Shown here: in pieces, positions 24,367 to 37,668 of the stretch | How the letters are laid out: each line of letters opens with the position of its first letter | Position numbering within the stretch: position 1 is the stretch's first letter | Assembly (NCBI RefSeq): GCF_021018805.1 | Contig: NC_086248.1 | Span: forward strand, 53,325,485 to 53,389,484 | Length of the DNA stretch: 64,000 nt | Origin: Prinia subflava | Taxonomy: Eukaryota > Chordata > Aves > Passeriformes > Cisticolidae | Direction of reading: 5' to 3' | Program-made: the position numbers and the translations under genes | The notes under the pieces: model-generated | Database searches by the model: none | The model's input: only the letters and a program-made list of their open reading frames with translations | Told to the model about the DNA's origin: nothing

Positions 24367-26694
24367 CACTCTGCCTGCCAAACCACATTCTTTCTTGCCT
24401 CCAAGTGCATTAGAGCTTTTGGAGGAGCAGTTCCAGTTATCAGTAGCTGTAATATGAAATCATGTTCTACATTGGCACTTCTGTGCCTAGATACCTCTGC
24501 AGGAGGTCCACCTGTGAGAAACTGTGCAGAGGTCTGGCTGAAGATTTCAGCCTTTAGCATTGCTACATTTCCACCAAGCACATGGCTGAGAATACTGCTG
24601 CAGGCACCATCCATTGCAACATCTTCATCCTCACAGCAGCTACATCTCTGCAGCTATAGCAGAGACAAACCCTTGATTCAGGACTGACCTCTGCAAGTCT
24701 GGCCATTGGAAAGCATCCCCTGTGTCTGCCGTGCCAGAGAAGCAGCTGTTGTGCATGGACACCATGAGATGGTGGGGCAAAGTCCTGCAGCCATTTCGGG
24801 CACTGGGGCATGGCTGGGTGATACACTACCAGATCCCCAGCTCCAGCTCCTATGGTTGCTGGTCACAGAAACACTAAATTGATGTTTGTTTTGTTTAATA
24901 CATTGTTCTAATGCCCCTTTTCACATGAAGAGATAGTGATTCCAGGTAAAAGGAAAATGCTGTGATGCAATGTGAGGATTTTTGCTAAATGAGAAGAACT
25001 GGAATATTTTTAGGTACCTCTCTAAGACAGCATTATTCCCTGTTCTCTTCTTCCATTTTGTTTCTATGTAGTCTTTCCTGGTTTTCACTCATGATATTTT
25101 TCTAGTTCACACTTTACAGAGAAAGAGGAAATTGTGAGAATTAAGTGGTGGCAGGAGGCGCAGACCATTCCTCTTTAAAAGCAGAGATGGTTTTACTTTT
25201 CTGAAGTACATGTTACATAAGTGTATCAATTCCGCAGCTGAAATATTTCAAAAGATGGATAATGGGGTTGTCAGCTGGGCTGGGGGAGAGTTGCCTGCTG
25301 AATCCTATGACTCTGGGTTCACCAGGGCTACTGGGCTTTATATGGGAAAGTTGACCAGCTTAGAGCTCATCAGGTAGTAGCTAACATTAAATAGAAGCAC
25401 AAAGCACGTGAAAATACTGTAATGGTAAAAGGAGTTATTAAAAAAAGGAACTTCTGAGTGTTACCAGAGATTTCATGGTATTAAATCTGGGTATTTTAAT
25501 AACATTAAAGAACAGTTGATAGCTGTGATCATGTCTCTGCGGTAGTTAATTAGGCTAAATTAGTTTATATCTACATGTCAGTGTTTCTTAACTATTGTAA
25601 AAGCTGGATTTGTATATATTTCTTTGTTTTCCCAGAAAAAAAAATTAATGTCTGCTATTCTTAAAGCCTTTAAACATTAACCAGATCCTGCACTTTTCCT
25701 CATTGAAAACATAATCCTGTAAAGATCTAAGGTTCTAACTCATTGCTCTTTTATACAGTTTCAAAATTTACTGCTTTTGTGGTTTAGTTCAGAGCTAAAA
25801 GCAAATGCAGAGAGATTTGGAAGTGAAATAAACATCTAGAGATTTTTGCTGTGTACTGCTGTTTCCTGTCCTGGCCCATTTAGCCCTGTCAACACAAGGT
25901 AACAGGACAAGCACCATACAAACCCATCAGTTAAGTGTTTGGGGTTTTTTAAAATAAATAAATATAGCCTGAAGTAACACTTAACGTAAATAACAGTGGA
26001 ATATTGGTATCTTTGAGTAACCCTATTGTTCCTGCTATGTTTGCTTTAGCAGTGCAGTTAAATCTTATTTTATTCAATTTGATCTAGATAGGAGTATGTT
26101 GCCAGCTGGCCTGAAGAAGCAGGGGTGCAAAATCCTTGGATTATCCAAGGTAACCAGGGGACGGCAGTCTGGAGTCAGCACAAGTGTAAATTTACTCTGT
26201 GTCCCTGAGGCAGGGCTGCTCATGCTTGCATTGGCTGTGCATAATGTGGCTGTACTGTCAGACAGCTTTATTTTAGGATTGCTGTGGAATATATCTGAAA
26301 ATATGGCCAGCCTATCCTGACAAGAAATAGTATAAAGAAATGAACGCTTTGTCGATTTTTATCATCTCTCTTAGATCCTTTTAATACATGTGAATAAAAT
26401 AGGATTTGAAATATTAACAAAAAGCCTGAATCATTACAGAATTCCTTTCTGCTTTCTGGAGCTTCAACAACATGTACTCCCCGGCAACACACAAGAAAAC
26501 AAAGGGTACAAGCTTTTTACTGCTGAATTAAATTAATTAATCACAGTTCGTAATTTATTCAATGCATACAATTTTTCTATTCCTATAAAGCTGCTGGTGA
26601 AGTACCATGTCATCATTTCCAGAAGTGCTTAGGATTTCTGGTGGTCTTCTCTTTAAAATTGTTAGCATCGATCAGCTCGAAGGGCAGCTGGCAA

Positions 26695-26724
26695 GTGTGT
26701 GTGTGTGTGCATGTATATGTGTGT
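26695..26724. repeat. GT microsatellite
   Basis: An interrupted (GT)n run with CATGTATAT in the middle. Confidence 0.9.
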
Positions 26725-29700
26725 ATTAAAAGGGAGCTTCCTGCCTTTCTCTTTACCTTCCCTTGCCCTTTGCAGAATGAGGAATGGATGACTAGGCAGA
26801 CATTCTCTATAGTGTGTTGTCTAACACGAGGTATTGACATGATTGTTCATTGAATGTGATCAGACATTTGTAGCCATGTGGTGTGCTGTGTAGTATTCCA
26901 TTTGCTGCTTCTCATCCAAGCAGGAAGAGATGGGTAGGAAGCATAATCTCATATTAAAAGCAAACAAACAAAACCCAAAACCAAAAAGACCCACCGCAAA
27001 CAAAAATAGCAGAAATTGATCTTCCTATAGACTTGGCACAAAGGTGCTGCACGATGTGAGAAGCTTCACCTGAAGCCCTGTGGTTAAAAGGTGGTTAAAA
27101 TCCTGCCTGGGTCCCTGGCACCCAACCCATCTGCAGCTCTTTGGGAGTCTCAGAACAGCTACTGTGCTCCAAGTGTCATTGAGGAAGGATTAGGGAACAG
27201 AGAAAAAGTGAATCAGGAAATTTGTCTGGATACAGTGCATGAGACAGGCTCTGTCTGTCATCTGCTGGGTCACAGCAAGGTCCCCGTTAAGTGGCATTAA
27301 TACTCACATATTTTATGCCACTCCACAGCACTTTGGTCTCTTCCTGTGTTGCTCTCTGGTGCATCTCAGCTGTTCGTCAAACAGCTACAATAACAAATCC
27401 TTTACCAAATAGAAGAGAGGCTGAAATACCATCTTTGAGAGGAAGGTGGAAAAAGAAAGCCATCAAAAATGCAGTGGTGTCTGGCTGCTCCCATCTCTCG
27501 GTGGTCTCCAGAGCAGCTGACTGGTGGGTCCCTGCAGTAGCACCTGGCTCCAGCCACTGCCCTGACACAGAACCAGGACTGGCTGCTGGCTGAGCCACTG
27601 CTTCTCACAAATGTTTCTCAGAAGAGATAAAGGCTTTTTTTCCATGTTGCAACTAAAAATTGGTCCTGTTGTAACTTGGAAAGCCTTTGTCAATACAAGA
27701 TAATGTGAATAAGCTTTCCATGCTAGAAAATAGAATAGCCTGGGAACATTTATTTCAAGAGACCTTTTTTCAGGACTCTTCTTTTATCAAACATGAAAAA
27801 TAAAAAGTAGAAAATACTAGAAGTGATTCTCCAAATTTTTTTTCTGTATTAGCTGCCATGTGAGCTCATTCCTCTTCCTATTGTGCCCTTCCAACACATA
27901 ACAACCTGGGACTTTTCAAGCCCTTGATAGACTACTGTGGCTCATATTGCTTTTGGAGTGGAATCAATACTAGTTCAAACAGTGCAAAAATTCCATTAAT
28001 TTACTAATCATAATGTATATTTAGGACTGCATGGAGGGAAAGGATGATGGACTACAGCAAGACCAACATTCATTACCCCCTCCATGCTCTGGAGACTCAG
28101 TACTGGGACTGACTGGACATTTTTTTGAACAAGAAAAGACAGGAGATGTAATTTCCTATGGCTTTGTGCCTGCCTGGTGTCTCATCTAACTCCTTTCCAA
28201 CAGCACAACATTCCTCATTGGCCACCCCAAGGCAGAGACAGCAAACTCCAACATAAATGCTGGCTGGCTCCTGGTGCAGTGGGTGACTAGGGCTGGAAAG
28301 ATGGAGTAATAGTTATTTTGCTTAAATATCCCTGGAAAGGGAGTTCATTCAAGTCCACTCAGCTGATTTATCTGGAACTTGCAGGAATCTGAACACCTTT
28401 GAGGCCTGGAGACCCCGTCAGACTCGGCTGACATAAAACAAAGGGTTCAGAAAATGTAAGAGAAGTGACTGTTATGCAGTCAGCATAATTTCAGGATAAA
28501 AACCATAGTAAAAAATGGGATATTCACATATACATTGTGCTTCTTTGTCTGGGTTCTTCAGGTCTGAAGAATTTGAATCACATTTATAAGAGTGCTAAGG
28601 GAGTAAATAGAATCTGAAAAATTAAAAATGGATAATCTTACACAATTATTTGACTTATGTTTGGAAATTTAAACTGACAAAATTTCTTGTATATAAAAAA
28701 ATTTCTTCTTTCTCTGTTCTCCGGTATATCAAAGTCTTTTCTGACATTTTATTTGCACTGTCCTGTGCTCTGAGATCCCTTCCCAGGCACACTCAGTGTG
28801 ATACATGGAGACTTGTAGCTCACAGCAGTTCACATCAAGGAAATCCCCCACTTTTTCCTACACAGACAGCATTTTGGTAAATATAGCTGTCCTCTGACAC
28901 CACGCTTACACACTTAAGGCCTGCTCTGCATCAAAGGACTGCATGCATCCCTGTCACCTTGCAAGCAGGATGAGCTCAGAGAAGAAACTTTTTGCTGGAA
29001 CAGGTTCATCTGCCCAAGATATTCAGGACTCTTTGGCACACTTTCCAGGATGTTGTAGCTTATATGATACAGGTAGTTTAAGGACTTTAGCCGTCTTTTC
29101 TGGCTCTCCCAGAAAAACAATGACAATGTGGTAGCCTACAACCCAGGAACAGTGTAATTTTCATCCCCATGTAGTAATAATATTTATTTCTTTCATGGGG
29201 GCTGCTCCTCTCTTCTTGCCTTATTAAGTCAAAGCAGGAAGGAACAAGGAGCAAGGCATTAATAACAGTGGCAAGTTTATACAGTGAAAGCAGAAGGGAA
29301 GTGTCAGGAGAGAAACAAAAAAGAAGATGAGGGGAAGAGGACAGATGAGGTGTTGTGCACAGATTTCTTTCTTGGTCTCACCAAGACTAGAGACAGTCAA
29401 ATCTATTTGCAAAGGTGGTATTGTCTGGTCAACACTTATGGCATGAAACAAAAGGATCCCTTGCTGTGACCACACTTTTTGTGGCCTCAGCTGCAGGACT
29501 TGTGCTGATAGGTAGACACTGTCTATGTCATATATCAATGCCCCTGTGTTATCCTGTCTGTGACAGATGTATGACAGAGGTCATAATCCATTCACCGAGG
29601 TTTGGGTGTGAAAACCAAGATTAATTGCTCTAGCATATAACGTTTCATAGTGACCCAGCTGGAAAAGAAAGAAAGACAGACAGAGAGATGTGTATGCCAA

Positions 29701-32457
29701 CAAATTATATTGGCCCAGTTTGACCTCACCATGCTCTTTGAAATATTGGTGTATTTTGATAATCTTGAGGTTCCTACTCTACACAGCCTTGCCTCAGCAT
29801 AAAACAAGAATGGCAGCTTTAGCAGCACGACCTTAGCCTGAAACTCTCTTGAGTTAAGGGTGGGTGCTGAGAGTAGACACAGAATTACTGTTCAGACACA
29901 TCCTTTAGTCTCACATTCAGGTGCTGCACTGCTTTTCTAGGGGAAAATGCAATGAGGAGCTGTTCTTAGTCCCAGGAACTTGAAAGTCATAGAAACAGTG
30001 TGATTGACAGGAACACCCATTTGCCCCAGAGCAGAGGTAAAATTGCCCTTTCTTTCCCAGCAAGAGCCTCTGCAGCCATGGCAGACTGGGTGTGAGCTTC
30101 CAGCATGACCCACAGCTCATGAGGGCCAGAAACAGAGCCTGCAAGTTCTGGTCCTCCTGCTGTCATCTGGGGCTACCATGACCTGGGTCTGGGATAATCA
30201 TGGGTTCTGCTTTCAAAGAAATAATGGAGGAGCTTCTAGTCATCTTAGCTTTTCTTTCAGATAAAACAATATTATTAATCATTATTAGTAGTTATATGCA
30301 ATCCCAAAGTAATTGAGTGATACTTCAGCAAAACAAAGCAGAAATACGGTATTTCTACAGTAATAAGGTGGTTTAAATTCCCTGTAGGGTCAGACAAATG
30401 AGGAAACCCAGTTTTTTGAGCAGGACGGAGGAACATAGGACATCATAGCTGGCACTGTGTTGATGTTTGTGATACAGCTTCATGGAAGACAACACATCAA
30501 TCAATATGCATTTTAGTGTGGCCTTGTATTCCCAGGACAGACTTTACTTCAAGAAGTAAATAGCATGGGGCCTTGTACCTGAAGCTTGCCTTAGGGTGGA
30601 GGCTTTTGGAGTTGCAGCTTCTTGATAGGAAGCGACCTCAGCTCCTCATTTACTGCTGCCTTCACCTGTCAGTGAGGGGTGGCCACCCTTCCTGCAGCAG
30701 AGGTGCCAGAGCAGTTGCACCGACAGGCAGGTCCCTAGGGACAGCTGGTGCTGAGCAGGCAAGGCAGGCAGCCCATGCCAGCAGCAGGTGCCTGCACCAC
30801 GGGAGTCACACGGAAGCCAGGCTGAGGCTTGTGCATCACCTATGCCTTGGCTCAGTTCTGCTGTCCTCATGCTTGCACCAGCTTCCTTCGTGCCAGCAGA
30901 GAAAAAGTCATGATGTGAACTAACATGAACCAGTTAATATCATGTGAGAAATCCTCCATGTTTTTAGCTGAGAAAATAGAGAGCACTTTTTTAAGCACAG
31001 CAGCGAAGTGGGGAATTAACCGTGGGGATAAATGCCAAGAGAACCAGTGGGGTTTTTATCTCTTCAGGTACATTTGATTCAACTATCTCCCAATCAAGTT
31101 CTCAAATATCTACACTCAGTGTGGAGATACGTAAGTGAAATGCATGTTTTGTTTTGTCAGGTGGTCAGACGAGATCATTCTCTCAGCCCTGGGCTCGGAG
31201 TTTCTAGATCAGTGTCCAGTACCAAGTGCCTTCTTGAGTAGGCTGTGTTATAGAAGGATAAAGCCAAGTATTTTAAAGCATATCACTGTGAGCAAGGAAT
31301 GTGTGATGCTATGTACTAAACTTCAGTCAGTGGTGTCCCAAACTGCAAACTATAACTGCCCTACCAAGCCTATATACAGCTGTAGCTGCCAGAATAGGAC
31401 CTGCCAGCTGTATCTCTGTAACCCAATAATCCAGTATCACCCCCCAGCTGGCCTGCTGCCAGTCACTCCATCACAGGCAGGCAACGGAAGCTACATCATC
31501 ATAACTATGAAAAGGCATGCACACAGTCATCAGATAGAAGCAGATATGTCTCCATTTTACTGGAGGTATGATATTCCAACACAGGTTCCATGAAATATAT
31601 TTTCATATGCCTCACAGGAGACTATTTCCCATTCCAGTTGTGGGAAGTAATCAGCTGCCTGCTGGCCATGAACTGCTTTTCCAAGGTATTATATAGACAA
31701 GGTGATCAACTTTGATTAATAGCACAGGGAAACTGGTGCTGTGTAACCCTGACAAAGTTGGCTTTTATGAGGGATTTGCCAAATGACCATGGTTTGAGCA
31801 GCTGCTTCCACCACCCCGAACTGCACTACCTCAGCCCAGCCTTGGCTTTTACCCTTAGTGAATCACCTCCTCATTATGCCTGAGTTGACCACAGAAGGTG
31901 ACCAAAAATGCCAGTTTTCTAACATTTTTGTGTAGAACCCATGTGTCTGTCATTTTAGCTGAGATTTTCCAAGCTGCAGTGTTGGGGCCAGTTCCTCTGT
32001 GTCCTCAGCTGTATTCAGTAAATGATCTGAGACTTCCACCAACACACAGCAGCTACAAAATGCATTTCAGGCGTATGGACACCGTCTATCTGTGGTGCTG
32101 CAGAACAGCAGACCAAGGAATCTGACCAACGTGGTAGTCAAATACATGGAAACCTGTGTGGGAACAAATAGGATAGTGTAAGAAGGCTTGATTATGGGTT
32201 TTTTGGGAAATTTAAGGAAAAAATATCCTGCAGTGGTCAAAACAGATGATATTTTGAAATTGCTCATAATGAAATTCAGTTATTGCTCTGCAGATCTATG
32301 CCAAGGAATGCTCTACTCTCTTCCATACAGTTACCAGGGAAATTAAATAGGAGGTTGTTGCTATTTTAAGACTCAGAATGAAAAATAAAAGTGCCAGTTT
32401 ACTGCAGCATGAATTTGCAGGGATTCTCCAGGCCAGGCTTTTGAAGCAGACTGAAAA

Positions 32458-32618
32458 GTGGGGAGGGGGTGTTGTTGTTGTTTAGTGGGGGTTTGGGGTG
32501 TTTTGTTGTTGCTGATGTTGGGTTTTGTTGGGTTTTTTTGGGGGGGGTGTTTTTGGTTTGGGTTTGTGTTTTGGTGTGGGGTTTTTTGTTGGTTTTTGGT
32601 TTATTGTTGTTGTTTTTA

Positions 32619-32667
<49 letters not shown>
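32458..32667. repeat. G/T-rich low-complexity block ending in T44
   Basis: About 165 bases consist almost only of G and T, with repeated GTTGTT and TTTGGG units, followed after ATCCTC by 44 uninterrupted T (32624-32667). G runs at 32520-32522, 32530-32532 and 32540-32547 fit the quadruplex pattern G3-N7-G3-N7-G3-N2-G3. Open frames across it are translation artefacts (Phe/Gly/Val-rich or Lys-rich). Confidence 0.93.
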
Positions 32668-33242
32668 CAAAAGTAGAGTTAGACCTGATTTTCTGATGAG
32701 GAAAAATTGTAGTGCAAATGTGTGCCCCTTACCTCATCTGCAGTATGAAGTGAAAGAAAAGTGTGCAGATACTATTCAGCTCTGCCTTAGTCAAAGGTGT
32801 TGCAAAGACTTTAGTGGCAGGAGTACTTTTCTGCTGTTAAATTACTCGATGCCCCATTTGTAACACATAGTAGTTACTCTGACAGCTACACACTTGATAC
32901 AGTGATGTCTCCAAGAGAGGTTTACAGCAGCTCACAAGGCTCAAAGATGTGCTGGGGCCGGAGAATCAGAGCTTCAAACAGGAATTTCTGTGACATGAAC
33001 CAAGAGCATTCCCCTCCTTTCTTTCCAGAAAGTCTGTGTTCTTTTTCATTACATACCTAAAAAGTGCTCAAGTCTTGCTCAAAAGCAAGGTATTGGGCAG
33101 GGATCTGACATTAGACAATGAGGATAAATGTGGAGAAGCAGAGCTATTTGCTATACAGATTTATTGTTCCCAGTCCCTACAGGTAAAGCAGTGGTGAGCA
33201 AAACCCTTCCCTAAGTTGTATTTTGATAACTTCATGAAATGA

Positions 33243-33266
33243 ATGTCATTCATGAATGAATGACAT
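33243..33266. repeat. Palindrome, 11-bp arms, 2-nt centre
   Basis: ATGTCATTCAT, then GA, then its exact reverse complement ATGAATGACAT. It lies 40 bp from a second inverted repeat. Confidence 0.97.
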
Positions 33267-33306
33267 ATCCTGAAATGCAGTTTCTCTGAAACTCGCTCTC
33301 TGCTCT

Positions 33307-33340
33307 GCAATGGCACATTGAGAGCACACTGTGCCATTGC
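33307..33340. repeat. Inverted repeat, 10-bp arms
   Basis: GCAATGGCAC at 33307-33316 and its reverse complement GTGCCATTGC at 33331-33340, with a 14-nt spacer. Confidence 0.95.
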
Positions 33341-35779
33341 TGCTCCAAGTCACTCACAGGAATGAGTGATCTCCTGTGGTGAACCAGATCTCCATTGCTT
33401 TCACAGCATACCAAATGCCAGAAGTCCTCGGTGGGTTCTGTTTAAATGAATGTTCAGGGACAAGGGTGAGAGGAGCAGGTTTTTTTTCAGGCACTGCTGA
33501 GGAGTGACTTCTCTGCAGGGACATGCTACCTTGGCTGACTCCAGCGATGGCTGGGGTAGCACAGAGTTAAATGGTGTCACTGGGAGGGCAGGAGCCTCTT
33601 GGGAACACAACAGGCTCTCACCAAGGCCACGCATTGCAGGGCAGCTGGTGTAGCTGGGCACCACTGTACCTGGAGGTGCAGCACTGCTGTGCCCTGAACT
33701 CATGTCAAAAGTGACACAAGTCATCTTCAAATTCTGCCTCAGATTTCTGCCGTGCTCCTCTCTCTCCCTGCCTGTAGCTACAAATGTAACACAAGGGCTT
33801 GTGCCTGGCAGCTTTGCAAAATATTTAACATAAACATATCAAATTGTAATTCTTGCTAGAAATGCCACAAGGGGGAAGAATTGGGTTATTTACAGGGCAA
33901 CATTTACTTAAAACATTTGGTTTGTTCAGTAGAGTTAAGATTGAGATTGCTCTTCAAACCCTTTGTTAGGAGAGGCAGGGAAGGAAAGAGGAGAAGGGGT
34001 AGCATGAAACTAATCCCTAAAACCCAAGGAAAACTCAGTCAAAAAACTAGTTTTGTGTCTAGATGGAGCATACTAAAGCTTTGCATTGCGTTTGTTAAAA
34101 TAAAAAATCCACCCCATGCCAAATCAATCCCTTTCAAAAGGGCTCTTAAGCAAAGTATTTTTCATTAAGATTTCCATTAATCTGTTCAGCAATAAGTTTA
34201 ACAGACTGCCCAGCTCTACACTCGACAGTCCTTCCTCTGGCTTTAATAATAAACCTCTGAAGTTAGCCATAGTAATGTTGTGCCATGGCAGCACAGCTAA
34301 TCAAAGTGCCTGCAGGTGCACTGGGTTTAATTCTTGTTTAAGAAGGTTTTTTTCCTTATCATTCTAGTGACATCTAAGCGCCTTGATGGAAAATGGAAAT
34401 CCGTCATCCGTGTCAGTTCCATTTCAAGGCAGCAGTGCTTGCTTTGCCAGCAGCGCTGTGCCTTGTGCTAACGCTGTGCTGCAGAGCACATCCACATCAC
34501 AGTGTGGTGCTGGGTTTGTACAGAAAGGAAGCAGAGACCAAAACAACCTGCTTCAGATTAGCACACCCACTCTGCAAGCACAAAGCTATAAGTGCTAGTA
34601 ATGTTTGTGTGGGTATGTGAGCACTGTTGTGCTCATGGGTTGACAGAATGAAGACATGCTTCCATGACAGCATCATTTGGATGCTCTTGGATATCTGAGC
34701 AGTACAGGGAGACAGTGTAATGAAATACAGAGTGCAAATTGCCTTGGAATAACCTTGGATGTTCCCAAATTTTTGCCTGAGTGGTTTGTAAAAAAGAGAA
34801 GTACTGAATTCCAGTATTCCTAGGAAATGAATAAACTGTGGCAGCCGGATCGGGAAGGCAAACATAACATTTTCTGTCCTCAGGAAGTAACAAAAATTGA
34901 CTTCATAGTGCTAGACATAACGAGGGGTGTTTGTCATAAGTTAAAAATCTATTAACTCCAGCTGTTCCCCTAGTCCTGGAAGCTTCATTTTTCAATGAAG
35001 AAATATTTTTTCTTACAGGAATATTCCAGAAAACAGACTTCACTTTCAGTGACAGTTGTGGAAAGTCAAATTGGATGGAACATAACTTTCCAAGTTACTA
35101 GACAAGCTTTCTGATGAGCCCTTAAAATAAATAGCTAAATGAGAATTTGGCCTAATTTTTGCAATTAGAAAATTAACAAATGAGATTTTCCTCTTCTTTT
35201 GAACAGAAGTTCAGCCTCCATTTCAAAAGCTACCTTCTGGTTTGTCAAGGAGAACTTCTCTCATCAATGCATCATGCTGAAATATGCAGGAGACAAACCA
35301 ACCTTTGGCATGAAACATACTAACCTTAGGGTGTCTATGGAGTAAAATATTTACTTATCTAACCAAGAAAGTATCTCACTAACCAGAACAGATGGAACAT
35401 TACAGGATTTGGTTTTTCCATCTTCCAGTCTGGATCTGCTTCCTCTTTATCTCTCAAGGAAGTCTTCTGGTTAAGTGTTTTTCCTCCATGCAGGCATTAA
35501 AGATACTTTGAGTCCCCTTTGAAGAGGAAGAGTTGCCTTATTGGTAGAAGGCATATTAGGGCTCTGGATATCTAGTTCTGCTGTTTATTCCATATGGACA
35601 TTGCAATAAACCTGTGTGATAGTGAAGACCAGAAATTAAATACAAACCGTGCACCCAACCAATCAAGACAGAATTCTATTTACTGTTGGAAAAATATCCC
35701 ACATAGAGCCTGTTTGGGTGGAAATTAAATGATTTCATAGTTTCTGGAGTTCCTCATTTCTATTTATATCTATGTCTCT

Positions 35780-35809
35780 CCCCCCCCCCAAAAAAAAAAA
35801 AAAAAAAAA
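35780..35809. repeat. Poly-C then poly-A tract
   Basis: About ten C are followed directly by about twenty A. Confidence 0.9.
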
Positions 35810-35999
35810 TTGTAGTGGGATTTTTATGACGGAGTTGGAGCCAGCCAGCCATCAGAAAAAATCATGTCACTCCTGAGAGCAAGCACAGCAAGAAACAGTG
35901 TGAGGGGGAATGGCTTCTGTGCCCAGCTCTAATAATGCCAGAACATGGATGAGTTTAGCAAAGGAACACAGTAATAGAAACTCACCCGTATTTATTACA

Positions 36000-36037
36000 G
36001 GGAAAAAAAAAAAAAGGAAAAAAAAGAAAAAAAAATC
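36000..36037. repeat. A-rich tract
   Basis: Runs of A are separated by single or double G. Confidence 0.9.
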
Positions 36038-37129
36038 AAATTCACAGAGCAGTTTGGTTGCTAGCAGTTATTCACATATTGTGAGTAAATAATTGTGTCA
36101 ACAGGAAGGAAGACAAGGGAAGTCACAGTTAAATCTCATTTTCACATTGTTCTTTTAAGAAATGTAAACCCAGAATAATTTCTTTAGGACTGTTATTATT
36201 TCTTAAGGACCTGATATTTCCTGAAATATTCCTGAGATTTCCATCTACCTAGCATTTATTCAAAGAATCCACAACTACAAATTTGATCCATGACTTCCCA
36301 GCAGTGTAAGTCTCACAACAAATTAAAATGCAATGTTTCACAAGTTTTATCATCTTCTAATGGTGGTGCAACCAAAGGATTACATGTTTTCAGCTACAGT
36401 GCTGAATTTAGGTACCACATTATCTGTATTAAAGGGTAAGTTAGATGCATTGATTTGCATGGTAAAGCTATTAAAAATGGAAGAGGGTTTTTCCCCATCA
36501 GTTTCTGTAGTTACAGTTAGTCTGTACCTTTCTTGTAAAGCTAATCCTTGTCACAAGTTGCAGTAATAAGCAGCACTTTTCACAAATACATTTTTCTGAT
36601 GTCATGGATTTGGATTTAGTGATCCTGCTTTGGAATATGTTACTATAACTGAATTCAATTTAAGAAACTAATTAAAATTACTATTTTAAACTGCAGCCAG
36701 TGCTCTGTCAAAAAAGCACAACAATTTTGCAATCAGTACATGCACAAAATGTTCCAGAAAATAATATAGTATTTTTTATTAAAAGGGTTCAAGTAGGATT
36801 TTAAAACATCCAAATATGAATTGCAGCTTGGATCTTGACAGCTTTCCTCTAGGAGTCACAGGAAAAAAAGAAGCAACAAAAGTTCACTGGCCTTCTGTCA
36901 GTATCTCATGGTCTACTTGAGAAAATCCCAAATCTGGAAGTATTTAAACAAGACACGGAAGAAGATTCAAATAATGATAGGCCATCTAACCTGATGTCAC
37001 ATTCAATGTAGTATGTGTGAGTGGTGTCAAGACCATGTGCTGTCAAGTCCTGAAAAATATTTCGTATAAGACAACCCTGATTTCACCCACTGAAGAGTTT
37101 AGTTCATAAAAGTAGCTTGCACATACAGA

Positions 37130-37240
37130 ATTTTAGTATCATGGATTCATTGGGTCAGAAATGGCCTTTAAGTTTATCAAGTCCAGCTGTTAACCCAGCA
37201 CTGCCTAGTTCAGAACAAAGCTATCTCCCTAAGTGTCACA
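37130..37240 (-). mobile_element. CR1 fragment, CR1-Y-like subfamily
   Basis: The plus strand shows ATCATGGATTCATTGGGTCAG, then AAGTCCAGCTGTTAACCCAG, CACTGCCTAGTTCAG and CCCTAAGTGTCACAT. These match the antisense 3' end of the CR1 subfamily whose consensus contains CCGTTAACCCAGCACTGCCAAG. It ends where a different CR1 copy starts, so the two are separate insertions side by side or nested. Confidence 0.7.
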
Positions 37241-37247
37241 TAAAAGG

Positions 37248-37668
37248 AGGAAATGTTTTGGGTTGGAATACTGGGTTAAAGATCATCTGATTCCAATCGC
37301 CCTGCCATGGGCAGGGATGCCACCCACCAGACAAAGTTTCTCCAAGCCACATCCAACCTGGCACTCCAAAGATGGGCCATCCACAACTTCTCTGGGAAAC
37401 CTGTGCCAGTGCCTCACCACCCTCAAAGCAAAGATTTTCTTCCTAATATCTAACCTAACTCTAACCCCAGTTTGAAGCTGTTCCCCCTTGTCCTATCACT
37501 AGGGGATAGTCCTTGTAGATAGTCTCTCTCCATCTCTCTTGTAGACCTCCTTTAGGTACTGGAAGCTGCTATAAGGTCTCCCCAGAGCCTTCTCTTCTCC
37601 AGGCTGAATAACCCAAACTGCTCCAGCTCTCTGACTATCTTTGTGGCCCTCTTCTGGGCTTGTTCCAG
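37248..37668 (-). mobile_element. CR1 LINE, 3' part before LTR insertion
   Basis: The plus strand reads as antisense CR1: GGGTTGGAAT, AAAGATCATCT, CCTGCCATGGGCAGGGATGC, CATCCACAACTTCTCTGGGA, CCAGTGCCTCACCACCCTCA, TTCTTCCTAATATCTAACCT, CCCCTTGTCCTATCACTAGG, TTCTCTTCTCCAGGCTGAA and TTTGTGGCCCTCTTCTGG. It breaks at 37668 and resumes at 38745, where an LTR has been inserted. The CR1 3' end faces left. The copy is moderately diverged and cannot encode protein. Confidence 0.93.

Larger units (their letters stand above)
22839..32457. other. Intergenic sequence, no gene seen
   Basis: There are no supported exons on either strand. Within it are an ancient palindromic repeat fossil (24286-24366) and a GT repeat (26695-26724). 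The stretch 30640-30900 is GC-rich but without a CpG island. A 152-codon open frame at 31135-31593 has no recognisable domain or splice context. Confidence 0.7.
32668..37129. other. Intergenic sequence, no gene seen
   Basis: There are no supported exons. It contains two short inverted repeats (33243-33266 and 33307-33340), a C9-10/A20 homopolymer pair (35780-35809) and an A-rich tract (36000-36037). Confidence 0.7.

Noticed and set aside
31135..31593. 152-codon plus-strand open frame
   Set aside because: It overlaps other frames, with low-complexity Cys/Ser composition, no domain and no splice context.
32458..32863. Phe/Gly-rich and Lys-rich open frames
   Set aside because: They are translations of the G/T-rich block and the 44-base T run.
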